A stretch of 64,000 nt of DNA from Chloracidobacterium sp. (GTDB taxonomy: Bacteria; Acidobacteriota; Blastocatellia; Pyrinomonadales; Pyrinomonadaceae): assembly GCA_016716305.1 (NCBI GenBank), contig JADJWP010000002.1, forward strand, positions 1,362,501-1,426,500, written 5' to 3'. The position numbers and the translations under genes are program-made. Shown here piece after piece: positions 40,611 through 49,544 of the stretch. The notes below the pieces were generated by a model, which did no database searches, had not been told where the DNA came from, and saw only the letters and a program-made list of their open reading frames with translations. Within the stretch, counting starts at the first letter, position 1, and each line of letters begins with the position of its first letter.

Positions 40611-42971
40611 ATGAAGCCGATCGACCGAAAACTCGTTCGCGACCTTTGGCATCTCCGCGGCCAGGTAATAGCGACGGCGCTTGTTGTGGCCTGCGGAGTA
40701 GCTTCGTTCGTTGCGATGCGCAGCTGCTATGAATCGCTCGTCCAAAGCCGCGACATCTATTACACGCTATACCGCTTCGGCGATGTATTTGCCGGACTGA
40801 AGCAGGCTCCCGATTCGGTCGCAGCACAGATCGCTGCAATACCAGGCGTTGCCGCCGTCCAGACCCGCGTCGTAACAAAGGTCACGATCGACCTGCCAGA
40901 CCTCCCCGAACCTGCTCAGGGACGGCTCGTCTCCGTCACAGATCCGGGCGGCGGCCTCAATGGCCTTTTTCTGCTTCGAGGGCGCGTGCTTGAAAGGACC
41001 GGCATCGATGAAGTGATGATCAGCGGTGCGTTTGCCGACGCGAATCGCCTGAACCCCGGGGACACCATCGATGCGGTGATGAACGGCCGTCTGCGTAAGC
41101 TCAGCATTGTTGGCGTCGCACTTTCGCCCGAGTATATTTACGAGATAAGGCCGGGCGATATTTTCCCTGACAACCGCCGATTCGGAATTCTGTGGATGAA
41201 CGCCCGAACCGTTGCATCGGTCTTTCAGATGGAAGATTCGTTCAATGATGTCGCGCTGACGCTCGCTCCCGGGTCAAGCGAAAGCGATGTCATCGAACAT
41301 CTCGATCGGACGTTGGAGCAATACGGAGGGTTTGGGGCCTACGGCCGTGCCGACCAGAATTCGCATCGGTTCGTCTCGAACGAGCTTGCCGAGCTCGAGG
41401 TCTTCGGAACGTTCATTCCGGCTATCTTTCTCGGAGTAACGGCATTTCTCCTGCATTTGATCCTTTCTCGCTTAGTCAATGTCGAACGCGAGCAGATCGG
41501 ACTGCTGAAAGCTTTCGGATATACGAACAGCGAGGTCGGCATTCATTATTTCAAGCTCGCCATTATCGCAATATTTGGCGGTATCGTTGCCGGTATCGGA
41601 CTGGGCGCATGGTTCGGGACCGGCATGAACGCCCTGTACGGTGAGTTCTTTCACTTTCCCGTGTTGGAATATTCGATCTCCCCGCTCGTGATCGGTTGGT
41701 CATTGGTCATAAGTCTCGCGGCTGCGGCCGTCGGTGCTGCGGGGGCAGTTCGAAATGCAGTTGCTCTTCCGCCAGCCGAGGCGATGCGGCCCGAACCGCC
41801 GGCCAATTTTCACGCGGGATTCGTCGAAAACGCCGGCATAAGGCGATGGCTTTCGATGGAGTGGCGGATCGTTGTGCGAAACATCGTGAGGCAGCCGTTC
41901 AAATCGCTTCTTTCAGCCTTCGGCATTTCGCTTTCGATCGCATTGCTCTTTGTCGGCTTCTATTTTTTTGACGCCATCTTTCGAATAGTGACCGTCCAGT
42001 TCGATCAGGTTCAGCGCGAGGACGTCGAGGTCACGTTCAACGAACCGCGGCCCGGCCGCACGGTTTATGAACTTGCCTCGATGCCCGGTGTGACCCGGGT
42101 CGAACCGTACAGGATCGTCCCGGCAAAACTGCGGTTTGAGAACCGGACGCGCCGCGTCGGGCTCACAGGTCTGCAAGGTCGCGGTGAACTGCGGCGCATT
42201 GCTGACAGGAACCTGAACGTGATAAACCTTCCGGCCGAAGGCATCATCCTAGGACGAACTCTAGCGGATTCATTGGGAATAACAAAGGACGATCTCGTCA
42301 CGGTCGAGGTGACCGAGGGTGCTCGGCCCGTCCGTCAAGTTGCGATCGCAGATGTCGCTGACGAACTACTCGGCCTCGGCGCTTACATGGAAATTCGTTC
42401 GCTGAATCGATTGATGCGTGAAGAAAATACCATCTCCGGCGCATTTCTTTCGGTCGACGCCGACCATCTGGATGAGCTGAACGCCAGGCTGAAACGTACG
42501 CCTGCGGTCGCCGGGGTCGGCCTGCCCGATGCCGCTCTCGATAGTTTTAATGACACGATGGCCAAGACGATAGGTACATCGACCAGTTTCTTGATCGGCT
42601 TTGCCTGTGCGATCGCTTTCGGTGTAGTTTATAACGGCGCTCGGATAGCTTTGGCCGAGCGGGGCCGTGAGCTTGCCTCTCTTCGGGTGCTCGGATTTAC
42701 CCAACAAGAGATCGGCAAGATGCTGCTCGGCGAACAGGCGGTGTTGACGGCGGCAGCCGTTCCGATCGGCTACATCATCGGTATTGCGACCTGTTACCTG
42801 ATAACGCGGGTGATCGATGCCGAGATCGTTCGGCTGCCGCTGGTGTTTTCATTTCGAACGTTTTTTCTATCTGGGCTGATCGTCGTGGTTGCTGCGATCG
42901 TCTCGGGTTTGCTGGTGACAGGCCGGATCAAACGAATGGATCTGATCGCAGTACTGAAGACACGGGAATAG
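40611..42971 (+). CDS. FtsX-like ABC permease
   Basis: A 786-residue inner-membrane permease starting 3 bp after the ATPase stop. An N-terminal helix (VIATALVVACGVASFVAM) is followed by a periplasmic MacB-like domain and the first FtsX domain (helices near residues 265-390: LHLILSRLVNVEREQIGLLKAFGYTNSEV). A second periplasmic domain and second FtsX domain (residues about 660-786: ALAERGRELASLRVLGFTQQEIGKMLLGEQ) complete it. The duplicated eight-to-ten helix form matches large FtsX permeases. The substrate is unknown. Confidence 0.9.
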   Translation: MKPIDRKLVRDLWHLRGQVIATALVVACGVASFVAMRSCYESLVQSRDIYYTLYRFGDVFAGLKQAPDSVAAQIAAIPGVAAVQTRVVTKVTIDLPDLPEPAQGRLVSVTDPGGGLNGLFLLRGRVLERTGIDEVMISGAFADANRLNPGDTIDAVMNGRLRKLSIVGVALSPEYIYEIRPGDIFPDNRRFGILWMNARTVASVFQMEDSFNDVALTLAPGSSESDVIEHLDRTLEQYGGFGAYGRADQNSHRFVSNELAELEVFGTFIPAIFLGVTAFLLHLILSRLVNVEREQIGLLKAFGYTNSEVGIHYFKLAIIAIFGGIVAGIGLGAWFGTGMNALYGEFFHFPVLEYSISPLVIGWSLVISLAAAAVGAAGAVRNAVALPPAEAMRPEPPANFHAGFVENAGIRRWLSMEWRIVVRNIVRQPFKSLLSAFGISLSIALLFVGFYFFDAIFRIVTVQFDQVQREDVEVTFNEPRPGRTVYELASMPGVTRVEPYRIVPAKLRFENRTRRVGLTGLQGRGELRRIADRNLNVINLPAEGIILGRTLADSLGITKDDLVTVEVTEGARPVRQVAIADVADELLGLGAYMEIRSLNRLMREENTISGAFLSVDADHLDELNARLKRTPAVAGVGLPDAALDSFNDTMAKTIGTSTSFLIGFACAIAFGVVYNGARIALAERGRELASLRVLGFTQQEIGKMLLGEQAVLTAAAVPIGYIIGIATCYLITRVIDAEIVRLPLVFSFRTFFLSGLIVVVAAIVSGLLVTGRIKRMDLIAVLKTRE

Positions 42972-42975
42972 GACG

Positions 42976-43893
42976 ATGAAATTTCCGAACCGAAAATACC
43001 TTTATTACGCCGGCGGCGTTTTGTCGCTGCTCGTTTTGGTTTACTTTGCGATTTTCAGGTCGGATGCGGTGGCCGTCGAAGCGGGGACGGTATCACGCGG
43101 CGAGCTTCAGTCGACGATAGACGCCGAGGGAAAAACGCGCTACCACGAGCGGTTTACGATCACGGCGCCGGTTTCCGGCAAGATGTTCCGCATTCAGCTT
43201 CACGAGGGCGATCGCGTTCCAAAGGGCTATGTTCTGACGCGGGTTGACCCGGCACCGCCGCGGCCGCTCGATCCGAGCCGCGTTCCCGATAGCGGTGTTT
43301 ATCCCTACGCCTACAACGTCTACGTTCCGGTTGACGGCGTTCTCACAAGGATCTTTGTCACAAGCGAAGGGATCGTCCAGGCCGGCGCTCCGATCGCCGA
43401 GGTGAGCAAGCCATCGCAGCTCGAGATCGTGACCGATGTGCTGTCGGCAGACGCAACGAAGATAAAGCCTCATATGGCAGTGTCGATCGAGAATTGGGGC
43501 GGCGAGGGATCGCTTAAGGCTCGTGTTCGCGCCATCGAACCTCAGGCGTTCACAAAGGTCTCTACGCTCGGTGTCGAAGAGCAAAGGGTCAACGTGATCG
43601 CCGACTTTGAATCCGTCCCGGATCGCCTCGGCGACAATTATCGCGTCGATGTCAAGATCGTGCTTTGGGATGGCAAGGACGTATTGCGGGTGCCTGCGAG
43701 TGCTCTCTTTCGGCAGGGCGATCACTGGAGCGTTTTCGTCATTGATGGCTCAAGAGCACGACTGCGAAATATCGAGATCGGGCACCGTTCGCCGGCGTTC
43801 GTCGAGGTGTCGAGCGGCCTGGCCGAAGGCGAAAGAGTGATATTGCATCCGCCGAACAGCGTTGCCGACGGCACACGGCTCTCGGTCAACTAG
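42976..43893 (+). CDS. HlyD-family periplasmic adaptor
   Basis: A 305-residue membrane-fusion protein with an N-terminal signal-anchor (YLYYAGGVLSLLVLVYFAIF), a biotinyl-lipoyl-like half (TITAPVSGKMFRIQLHEGDRVPKGYVLTRVDP), a very short hairpin and a beta-barrel and C-terminal domain (VLRVPASALFRQGDHWSVFVIDGSRARLRNIEIG). It starts 4 bp after the permease. With the two upstream genes it forms an ABC efflux system of the MacAB/DevBCA type. No outer-membrane TolC is encoded here. A substrate pumped outward or a lipid is likely. Confidence 0.9.
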   Translation: MKFPNRKYLYYAGGVLSLLVLVYFAIFRSDAVAVEAGTVSRGELQSTIDAEGKTRYHERFTITAPVSGKMFRIQLHEGDRVPKGYVLTRVDPAPPRPLDPSRVPDSGVYPYAYNVYVPVDGVLTRIFVTSEGIVQAGAPIAEVSKPSQLEIVTDVLSADATKIKPHMAVSIENWGGEGSLKARVRAIEPQAFTKVSTLGVEEQRVNVIADFESVPDRLGDNYRVDVKIVLWDGKDVLRVPASALFRQGDHWSVFVIDGSRARLRNIEIGHRSPAFVEVSSGLAEGERVILHPPNSVADGTRLSVN

Positions 43894-43988
43894 ATATCGA
43901 TGAGATTCACGTATCAAGGAGCATATTGGCAATTTTGTTGAAATCACCCTAAACTGATTAGATAGTCAATTCGATTCAGACAAACAAA

Positions 43989-44198
43989 ATGATCACCGCC
44001 ATTGATCCTAAGACCATCGAGAAACCAGCCGTCCGCTGCGGTACGTGCGACCGCGAAATGACTCATTACAACACGTTCCTTTCGCCGACCAACGAACGAT
44101 CGAATGTTTGCTGGCAATGCCTTGCACGCGATGAAAAGGGTTTCAATGCAAAACGGGATTTTCGCCGAGGAGCCCGTTCGGGAACGATTCCCAGATAG
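43989..44198 (+). CDS. Small zinc-ribbon-like protein
   Basis: A 69-residue protein with two CxxC knuckles, RCGTCDRE (C17, C20) and NVCWQCLA (C41, C44), a likely zinc site. The C-terminus is basic (AKRDFRRGARSGTIPR). The family is not recognised. It lies between the efflux operon and def with about 70-95 bp on each side. The ribosome site is weak. The regular Cys spacing makes a real gene likely. Confidence 0.5.
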   Translation: MITAIDPKTIEKPAVRCGTCDREMTHYNTFLSPTNERSNVCWQCLARDEKGFNAKRDFRRGARSGTIPR

Positions 44199-44269
44199 AT
44201 CAAGAGCGAGTTTCGATGAGCCAAAGCTTTTAATTCATCTCATTAAGGTAAATTACTGCGTTCTCTCTT

Positions 44270-44761
44270 ATGGCGGTCCGAAAGATCACCGAATACCCCG
44301 AAAAGGTCCTTGGCGAGGTTGGTAAGCCGGTCGAAAAGTTCGATCGGGAACTGGCCGAACTATGCTCCGATATGTTCGAGACGATGTATGACGCTGAGGG
44401 CGTCGGGCTTGCCGCACCTCAGATCGGGCTGAACCTGCGGCTGTTTGTGATGGACTGCGACGGCATCAAACTTATCGCCGCTAACCCTGAGATAATTCAC
44501 ACGGAAGGCGAACAATCTGGCCAGGAAGGCTGCCTGTCGGTAGGCAAGGTTCCGGCCGTCGTCGTCCGCCCCCTTAAAGCCCGGCTCCGTGCCCAGAATG
44601 AAAAAGGCGAATGGTTCGAACGCGACGCCGAAGGCTACGCCGCGCGTGCTTTCATGCACGAAACCGATCACTGCGACGGGAAGCTATTCATCGATCACCT
44701 GCCGAAGCTCCGGCGTGACATGCTGGTAAAGCGCTTTAAAAAAGAGAAGAACTGGAAATAG
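44270..44761 (+). CDS. def: Peptide deformylase
   Basis: Removes the formyl group from nascent N-terminal Met. The 163 residues have motif 1 GVGLAAPQ (44-51), motif 2 EGCLS with metal ligand C88, and motif 3 HETDH with H130, E131 and H134. The C-terminal helix ends with KKEKNWK. No fmt partner is nearby. Its stop is only 2 bp from the stop of the convergent trmB. Confidence 0.96.
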   Translation: MAVRKITEYPEKVLGEVGKPVEKFDRELAELCSDMFETMYDAEGVGLAAPQIGLNLRLFVMDCDGIKLIAANPEIIHTEGEQSGQEGCLSVGKVPAVVVRPLKARLRAQNEKGEWFERDAEGYAARAFMHETDHCDGKLFIDHLPKLRRDMLVKRFKKEKNWK

Positions 44762-44763
44762 CT

Positions 44764-45387
44764 TCACAGCCGGGTCCAGGATGCCCGGTAGACAGCGAGC
44801 GACTTGTCTTCCACGGCCTTTTCGCGTTCGGTCTTCACAGGAAACGGGTTATGGTCGATCGGCGATTCCAAGAACCGGCCGTCGGCTCGAAATAGCGCAA
44901 ACATCTCTTCTGCAAGCGATTCGATATCGGTCTGAATGAAAACGCCGCCGCCGCAAGAAAGATGGCGTGCAATGGTCGCGACCATTTCATTGTTCACCAT
45001 CCGGCGTTTGGCGTGTTTCTTTTTGAACCACGGATCGGGAAACTGGATCGTGACGGCTTGCAGGCTGCCATCGGGGATTCCCTCGAGAAGCCGTCCGAGC
45101 CAGAGCATCGCATTGCAGAACGAATAATGCAGATTCTCAAGGCCGGCTTCCTCTGCCAGACGGTTCGCCTCGTCGACGAGCGGATGTCGGATCTCGACGC
45201 CGAGGTGGTTCCATTCCGGTTCAGCCTCGGCCATTCGCAGCAAAAACCTGCCGCGTGCGCATCCGATATCGAGCAGCAGCGGCAGGTCCGGATCGGCAAA
45301 TGCCGTCTCGATGTCGATCGGCGTGGGCTCGCGCCGATAGAACGGTGAGAGCGGATTTACATGTTGATGAACGCGTACGCGAGGCAT
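44764..45387 (-). CDS. trmB: tRNA (guanine-N7)-methyltransferase TrmB
   Basis: Methylates G46 of tRNA. The 207 residues show the SAM-binding LLLDIGCARGRFLLRMAE, GVEIRHPLVDEA, the catalytic ITIQFPDPWFKKKHAKRRMVN and the late PVKTEREKAVEDKSLAVYRASWTR. The order and length match TrmB. It lies just 2 bp after the rhomboid gene on the same strand and is probably co-transcribed with rhomboid and fabG. Confidence 0.95.
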   Translation of the reverse strand: MPRVRVHQHVNPLSPFYRREPTPIDIETAFADPDLPLLLDIGCARGRFLLRMAEAEPEWNHLGVEIRHPLVDEANRLAEEAGLENLHYSFCNAMLWLGRLLEGIPDGSLQAVTIQFPDPWFKKKHAKRRMVNNEMVATIARHLSCGGGVFIQTDIESLAEEMFALFRADGRFLESPIDHNPFPVKTEREKAVEDKSLAVYRASWTRL

Positions 45388-45389
45388 GG

Positions 45390-46391
45390 TCAGGCGACGT
45401 CCGTTATTCGCAGGATCGCAAACACCGCTTCGGCGATGTAGATCCCGATCGCGACCGTTCCGGCGACGTCGAGTGCCGTGCTGCTTCGCCGAGGATCCGC
45501 AGTAAGATCTTTGGGGACCTGGATGAAAGCATATACCGCCCCGACCAGAAATCCCCCGACGTGGGCAAAATTATCGACAAGCTGGTAAGCGATCAGGCCA
45601 AAGGCAGCGATGAACCCGACGTTGACAAGCATACTCCTGAGAAAATCGGGCGGGAGTTGCTCCTTTCTCCGATAGGCGTAAATAGCGAGGTAACCGATCA
45701 ATCCCATGATCCCGCCGGAGGCTCCGACCGAAGTGCCATCGGGCATGAATACGTAGCTAAGCAGCCCGCCGCCGACAACGGCGAGCAAAAACACGATAGC
45801 AAGATGCGCACGGTTCGAAAGGTATTCCATCAACCCGCCGAATCCGAAAAGCGCCTGCGAATTGAAATAAATATGAAGCAGTCCGCCATGAAGTGCTCCG
45901 CCGGTAAGCACACGCCAATATTCGCCTTTCTCGGCGAAATCGGGCTTTACGAACCCGGCAGCAGCGACCGATTGCTCTAGACCGGCAACGGTCTGAGCAA
46001 TGAAAACGGCCAGAATGCAGCCGATCAGAATGATCGTGTAATAAGCCGTCGACGTTTCGGAACGGCGAGCAAACTCGATCGCCTCCTCGGAAGGGATGAT
46101 ATCAGCAAGAGAAAGGCTGCGGGCGTAATACAGGCCGTACAAACCGGCGATCGTGGCAAAAAGCCCGAGTATGAAAAACACGCTTCGCAAAAGGACCGAA
46201 AAGTCAGGTTCCATGCCGGCCATCGAAAAAAGCAGGAGCCATCCGAGGTGTACGATGACAACTAGCCCGCCGATCCCCAGAGCCCAATACGCTTTTTTCC
46301 GGATCGATCGTTTTTGTTCCGCGAGGTATTCCTCCGGTGTGACCGGTGAGACCTCAGGCTCATTTTCGGGGGGTTGAAATTCGTATGACAT
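45390..46391 (-). CDS. Rhomboid family intramembrane serine protease
   Basis: A 333-residue membrane protein. About 110 N-terminal residues carry two extra helices (residues about 37-90), then the six-helix rhomboid core starts near residue 115. The catalytic dyad is S225 (GASGGIMG) and H277 (NFAHVGGFLVG). The HGGLLHIYFNSQALFGFGGLME loop (residues 168-190) matches the rhomboid L1 loop. It cleaves within the membrane, targets unknown. It starts directly after the fabG stop (TAA then ATG). Confidence 0.92.
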   Translation of the reverse strand: MSYEFQPPENEPEVSPVTPEEYLAEQKRSIRKKAYWALGIGGLVVIVHLGWLLLFSMAGMEPDFSVLLRSVFFILGLFATIAGLYGLYYARSLSLADIIPSEEAIEFARRSETSTAYYTIILIGCILAVFIAQTVAGLEQSVAAAGFVKPDFAEKGEYWRVLTGGALHGGLLHIYFNSQALFGFGGLMEYLSNRAHLAIVFLLAVVGGGLLSYVFMPDGTSVGASGGIMGLIGYLAIYAYRRKEQLPPDFLRSMLVNVGFIAAFGLIAYQLVDNFAHVGGFLVGAVYAFIQVPKDLTADPRRSSTALDVAGTVAIGIYIAEAVFAILRITDVA

Positions 46392-47147
46392 TTACATCGC
46401 CAATCCGCCGTCGGGCTGGATCACCTGGCCGGTCAAGTAGCGGGCCGACGGGGAAAGCATGAAACAAGCGATCTCAGCGACTTCGCTGACGTTACCGAGC
46501 CGGCCGAGCGGTATTTGAGAAAGTATCTTCTCGCGATATTCGGCGTTCATTTCAGATGCCATTTCGGTCTCGATCAAGCCGAGAGCGAGTGCGTTGACCG
46601 TTATCTTGCGGCTTGCCACTTCTTTCGCGAGCGATTTGGTGAGGCCGATCATTCCGGCCTTTGAGGCCGAATAGTTCGACTGGCCCAGCATGCCGACTAC
46701 GCCCGAGATCGATGATATGTTAAGGATCGAACCGCCTTCCTCGTTCTTCATCATCGGACGAAGAACGGCTTTTGAAAAATTCCAAGCTCCTTTGAGGTTA
46801 GTATCGATCACGGCATCCCAATCTTCTTCTTTCATTCGCAGAATAAGCTGATCGCGCGTGATGCCGGCGTTATTGACCAAAAAATCGACCTTGCCGAATT
46901 CGGCGTGAACTTGCTTCACAAAATCGGCAGCCGCCTCGGTATTTGCAACATCGCATTGAGCCGAAAACGCTTTCACGCCCAAAAGCTGGATCTCGGCCGC
47001 GAGCCTCTCGGCTTCGTCCGAACTCTTCGAAAAATTGAAAGCTACGTGAGCCCCGCGCGCGGCGAGTTCCAATACGATGGCTTTCCCGATGCCGCGCGTT
47101 CCGCCGGTGATGATCGCCGCTTTGCCTTCAAACTGTTTCTCGCTCAA
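46392..47147 (-). CDS. fabG: 3-oxoacyl-[acyl-carrier-protein] reductase FabG
   Basis: NADPH-dependent reduction of 3-oxoacyl-ACP in fatty-acid elongation. The 251 residues are a classical SDR: GTRGIGKA cofactor motif, NNAGITRD, then the catalytic NISSISGVVGMLGQSNYSASKAG (Ser, Tyr, Lys) and the C-terminal LTGQVIQPDGGLAM. These details suit FabG rather than other SDRs. It heads the fabG-rhomboid-trmB run. No other fab genes are in the window, so a PHB-type reductase (PhaB) is a minor alternative. Confidence 0.9.
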   Translation of the reverse strand: MSEKQFEGKAAIITGGTRGIGKAIVLELAARGAHVAFNFSKSSDEAERLAAEIQLLGVKAFSAQCDVANTEAAADFVKQVHAEFGKVDFLVNNAGITRDQLILRMKEEDWDAVIDTNLKGAWNFSKAVLRPMMKNEEGGSILNISSISGVVGMLGQSNYSASKAGMIGLTKSLAKEVASRKITVNALALGLIETEMASEMNAEYREKILSQIPLGRLGNVSEVAEIACFMLSPSARYLTGQVIQPDGGLAM

Positions 47148-47249
47148 ATGTTGAAATCTCCATAGTTAGTATGACCTCATTCTATGTTCGCGAGGGCAGA
47201 AGGTCAAAAGCCGTCCGATATGGCGGTGGACTCATTCGGCTTTATTGAA

Positions 47250-47255
47250 TATGAT
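47250..47255 (+). promoter_or_regulatory. -10 hexamer (TATGAT) close to the amidohydrolase start
   Basis: TATGAT is 10 bases before ATG 47266, with TGGACT at 47227-47232 exactly 17 bp upstream as a weak -35. The transcript would begin a few bases before the start codon, and no ribosome site is present. Confidence 0.35.
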
Positions 47256-47265
47256 TCACTAGAAT

Positions 47266-48753
47266 ATGAACTCAACCTTTGCCTCATTCTTCACTATTGT
47301 TCTTGTCATGATCGCGGCCATCGCGGCACCTGCCCAGGTCGGCCCGATACTCATTCAAAACGTCACGATAATCGACGGCAGCGGACGGGCGGCCATCATC
47401 GGGGACGTTCGTATTTCGGGAGAAAGGATCGTCGGCGTCGGCCGACTGAAGCCAAACAAGAGCGATCGGGTCATCGATGGCAGCGGGCTTGCGGTTGCGC
47501 CGGGATTCATTGATATCCACAACCATTCCGAATCGGGCCTTTTGCGCGAGGGCACCGCGGCCAATCAGGTCTCGCAGGGGATCACGACATTGATGGTCGG
47601 ACCTGACGGCGGTTCGCCCGACAGGATCGGCGATTATTTGAAAAGCATAGAAGGCAAAGTTGCGGTGAATGTCGGGGCGTTCATGGGTCACGGTACACTA
47701 CGCACGCTTGTCATGAAAAGCGGCCTGAGGCGTGAGGCGACTCAGGTCGAAACGGCTGCAATGATCGAACTCCTTGATTCCGCAATGCGCGAGGGGGCAT
47801 TCGGACTCTCGAGCGGGTTGGAATACGATGCAGGTTTTTCAGCGAACATCGACGAACTGATCGCCCTTTCTAAGGTTGCGGCAAAGTATGGCGGCATCTA
47901 CATGACCCATATGCGCGACGAAGAGGAAGGTGTCCTTCGGGCCATAGCCGAGGCACTGCGGATCGGGCGCGAGGCGAAGTTACCGGTGCAGATCTCTCAT
48001 CTGAAAATGGGCAACGGCAGCGTTTGGGGCAAGTCGGCCGATGCGATCGCCTTGGTCAATGCAGCACGAAAGGCCGGACAGGACGTCACCGCTGACGCCT
48101 ATCCGTATACTGCCTGGGCTTCGACGATCACGGTACTTGTGCCGAGCCGTAAACACGAAGACCGGGCCGAGGTCCAGAAAGGGATCGACGCGATCGGCGG
48201 GCCTGACAAAGTGTTGATAACAAGCTGCCGGGCGTTTCCGGCATACGAGGGCAAGAACCTCGCTGAGATCGCCGCGATGACAAATAAAACGCCGGTCGAC
48301 GTGTATATCGAGATCGTTAAGCAAGGTGGTGCCGGCGTCGTCGGCCACGGGATGACGGAATCTGATGTAAAGGCGTTTTACCAAACGCCATGGGTGATGG
48401 TCTCGAGCGACGGCGGCATCGGAAGCCGGCACCCGCGCGGCACCGGGACGTTCACACGCGTACTTGGCCGATTTGTGAGAGAGAACAAATGGCTGCAGCT
48501 CGAAGAGGCCGTCCGTAAAATGACCTCAATGCCCGCCGCAAGGTTGGGCCTGAAGGACCGCGGTTTGATACGAAAAGGAATGATCGCAGATCTTGTTCTC
48601 TTCGATCCAAAAACTGTGATCGACCGTGCATCATTTACCGAGCCCCAGCTGATCTCCGAGGGCATCCGGACGGTCTTCGTCGGCGGATCGCCGGTTTGGG
48701 AGAACGGCAAGATAACAGGCTCGCTTCCGGGAAAGATGCTTCGTCATAAATGA
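47266..48753 (+). CDS. N-acyl-D-amino-acid deacylase-type amidohydrolase
   Basis: A 495-residue amidohydrolase, with a probable signal peptide (MNSTFASFFTIVLVMIAAIAAPAQ) indicating export. The metal-site motif is GFIDIHNHSESG, followed by GAFGLSSGLEYDAGFSANIDEL, GGIYMTHMRDEEEGV, QISHLKMGN (His ligand), DAYPYTA, and the late VSSDGGIGSRHPRG and LGLKDRGLIRKGMIADLVLFDP. This matches the D-aminoacylase/N-acyl-D-glutamate deacylase group. It may recycle D-amino acids from peptidoglycan. It is convergent with rph, only 4 bp apart. Confidence 0.88.
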   Translation: MNSTFASFFTIVLVMIAAIAAPAQVGPILIQNVTIIDGSGRAAIIGDVRISGERIVGVGRLKPNKSDRVIDGSGLAVAPGFIDIHNHSESGLLREGTAANQVSQGITTLMVGPDGGSPDRIGDYLKSIEGKVAVNVGAFMGHGTLRTLVMKSGLRREATQVETAAMIELLDSAMREGAFGLSSGLEYDAGFSANIDELIALSKVAAKYGGIYMTHMRDEEEGVLRAIAEALRIGREAKLPVQISHLKMGNGSVWGKSADAIALVNAARKAGQDVTADAYPYTAWASTITVLVPSRKHEDRAEVQKGIDAIGGPDKVLITSCRAFPAYEGKNLAEIAAMTNKTPVDVYIEIVKQGGAGVVGHGMTESDVKAFYQTPWVMVSSDGGIGSRHPRGTGTFTRVLGRFVRENKWLQLEEAVRKMTSMPAARLGLKDRGLIRKGMIADLVLFDPKTVIDRASFTEPQLISEGIRTVFVGGSPVWENGKITGSLPGKMLRHK

Positions 48754-48757
48754 ACGG

Positions 48758-49480
48758 TCAGCCCGCAAGCACGCTGCGTTGGATCTCGAACAGCTTATTT
48801 ATCCCGATCTCTGCAAGTATCAACATCTCGTCCATCTGCTCTCGCGAGAATGGTTCGCGTTCAGCAGTTCCCTGCAGTTCGATGAACTTGCCTGATCCGG
48901 TGCAAACGACGTTCATGTCGACATCGGCTTCCGAATCTTCGGTGTAGGCAAGATCGAGTATCGACGTGCCTTCGATTATCCCGACGCTTACTGCCGCAAC
49001 CTCGCTAAGGATCGGCGATGTCTTAATGACACCTTGTTTTAGCAATCGGCGGCAGGCGAGAGCAAGAGCCACGTATGCACCCGTTATCGAGGCGCATCTG
49101 GTACCGCCATCGGCCTGGATCACATCACAATCGATGTAGATCTGCCTTTCGCCCAGTAGCTTGGTGTCTACGATCGCCCTCAAACTTCGGCCGATCAATC
49201 GTTGTATCTCCTGAGTCCTGCCCGACGGGCCACGTTGCGTTTCACGCTGGGTTCGGGTATTCGTCGCCCGCGGAAGCATTGCGTATTCAGCCGTGACCCA
49301 GCCCAGGCCCTTGTTGCGAAGGAACATCGGAACGCGGTCTTCGACCGATGCGGTGCAGATCACCTTGGTACCGCCAACCTCGATGAGCGCCGAACCCTCG
49401 GCATATGGTGAAATGTTCGGCGTGATCTTTGTGTTTCTGATCTGGTCGTAGGTGCGTTTATCTGTGCGTTCGTAGGTCAT
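48758..49480 (-). CDS. rph: Ribonuclease PH
   Basis: Phosphorolytic 3'-5' exonuclease that trims tRNA 3' ends. The 240 residues include SALIEVGGTKVICTASVEDRVPMFLRNKGLGWVTAEYAMLPRAT, the RNA/phosphate-binding RTQEIQRLIGRSLRAIVD, IYIDCDVIQADGGTRCASITGAYVAL and EDSEADVDMNVVCTGSGKFIELQGTAEREPFSREQMDEML. Length is normal. It lies just upstream of the amidohydrolase stop and downstream of murI on the same strand. Confidence 0.96.
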   Translation of the reverse strand: MTYERTDKRTYDQIRNTKITPNISPYAEGSALIEVGGTKVICTASVEDRVPMFLRNKGLGWVTAEYAMLPRATNTRTQRETQRGPSGRTQEIQRLIGRSLRAIVDTKLLGERQIYIDCDVIQADGGTRCASITGAYVALALACRRLLKQGVIKTSPILSEVAAVSVGIIEGTSILDLAYTEDSEADVDMNVVCTGSGKFIELQGTAEREPFSREQMDEMLILAEIGINKLFEIQRSVLAG

Positions 49481-49544
49481 TAAGTTTATAGAATGCTGTG
49501 GTCTCCAAGATTTTCCGGTTCGAGCTGCACGGCAGCGTACGAAT

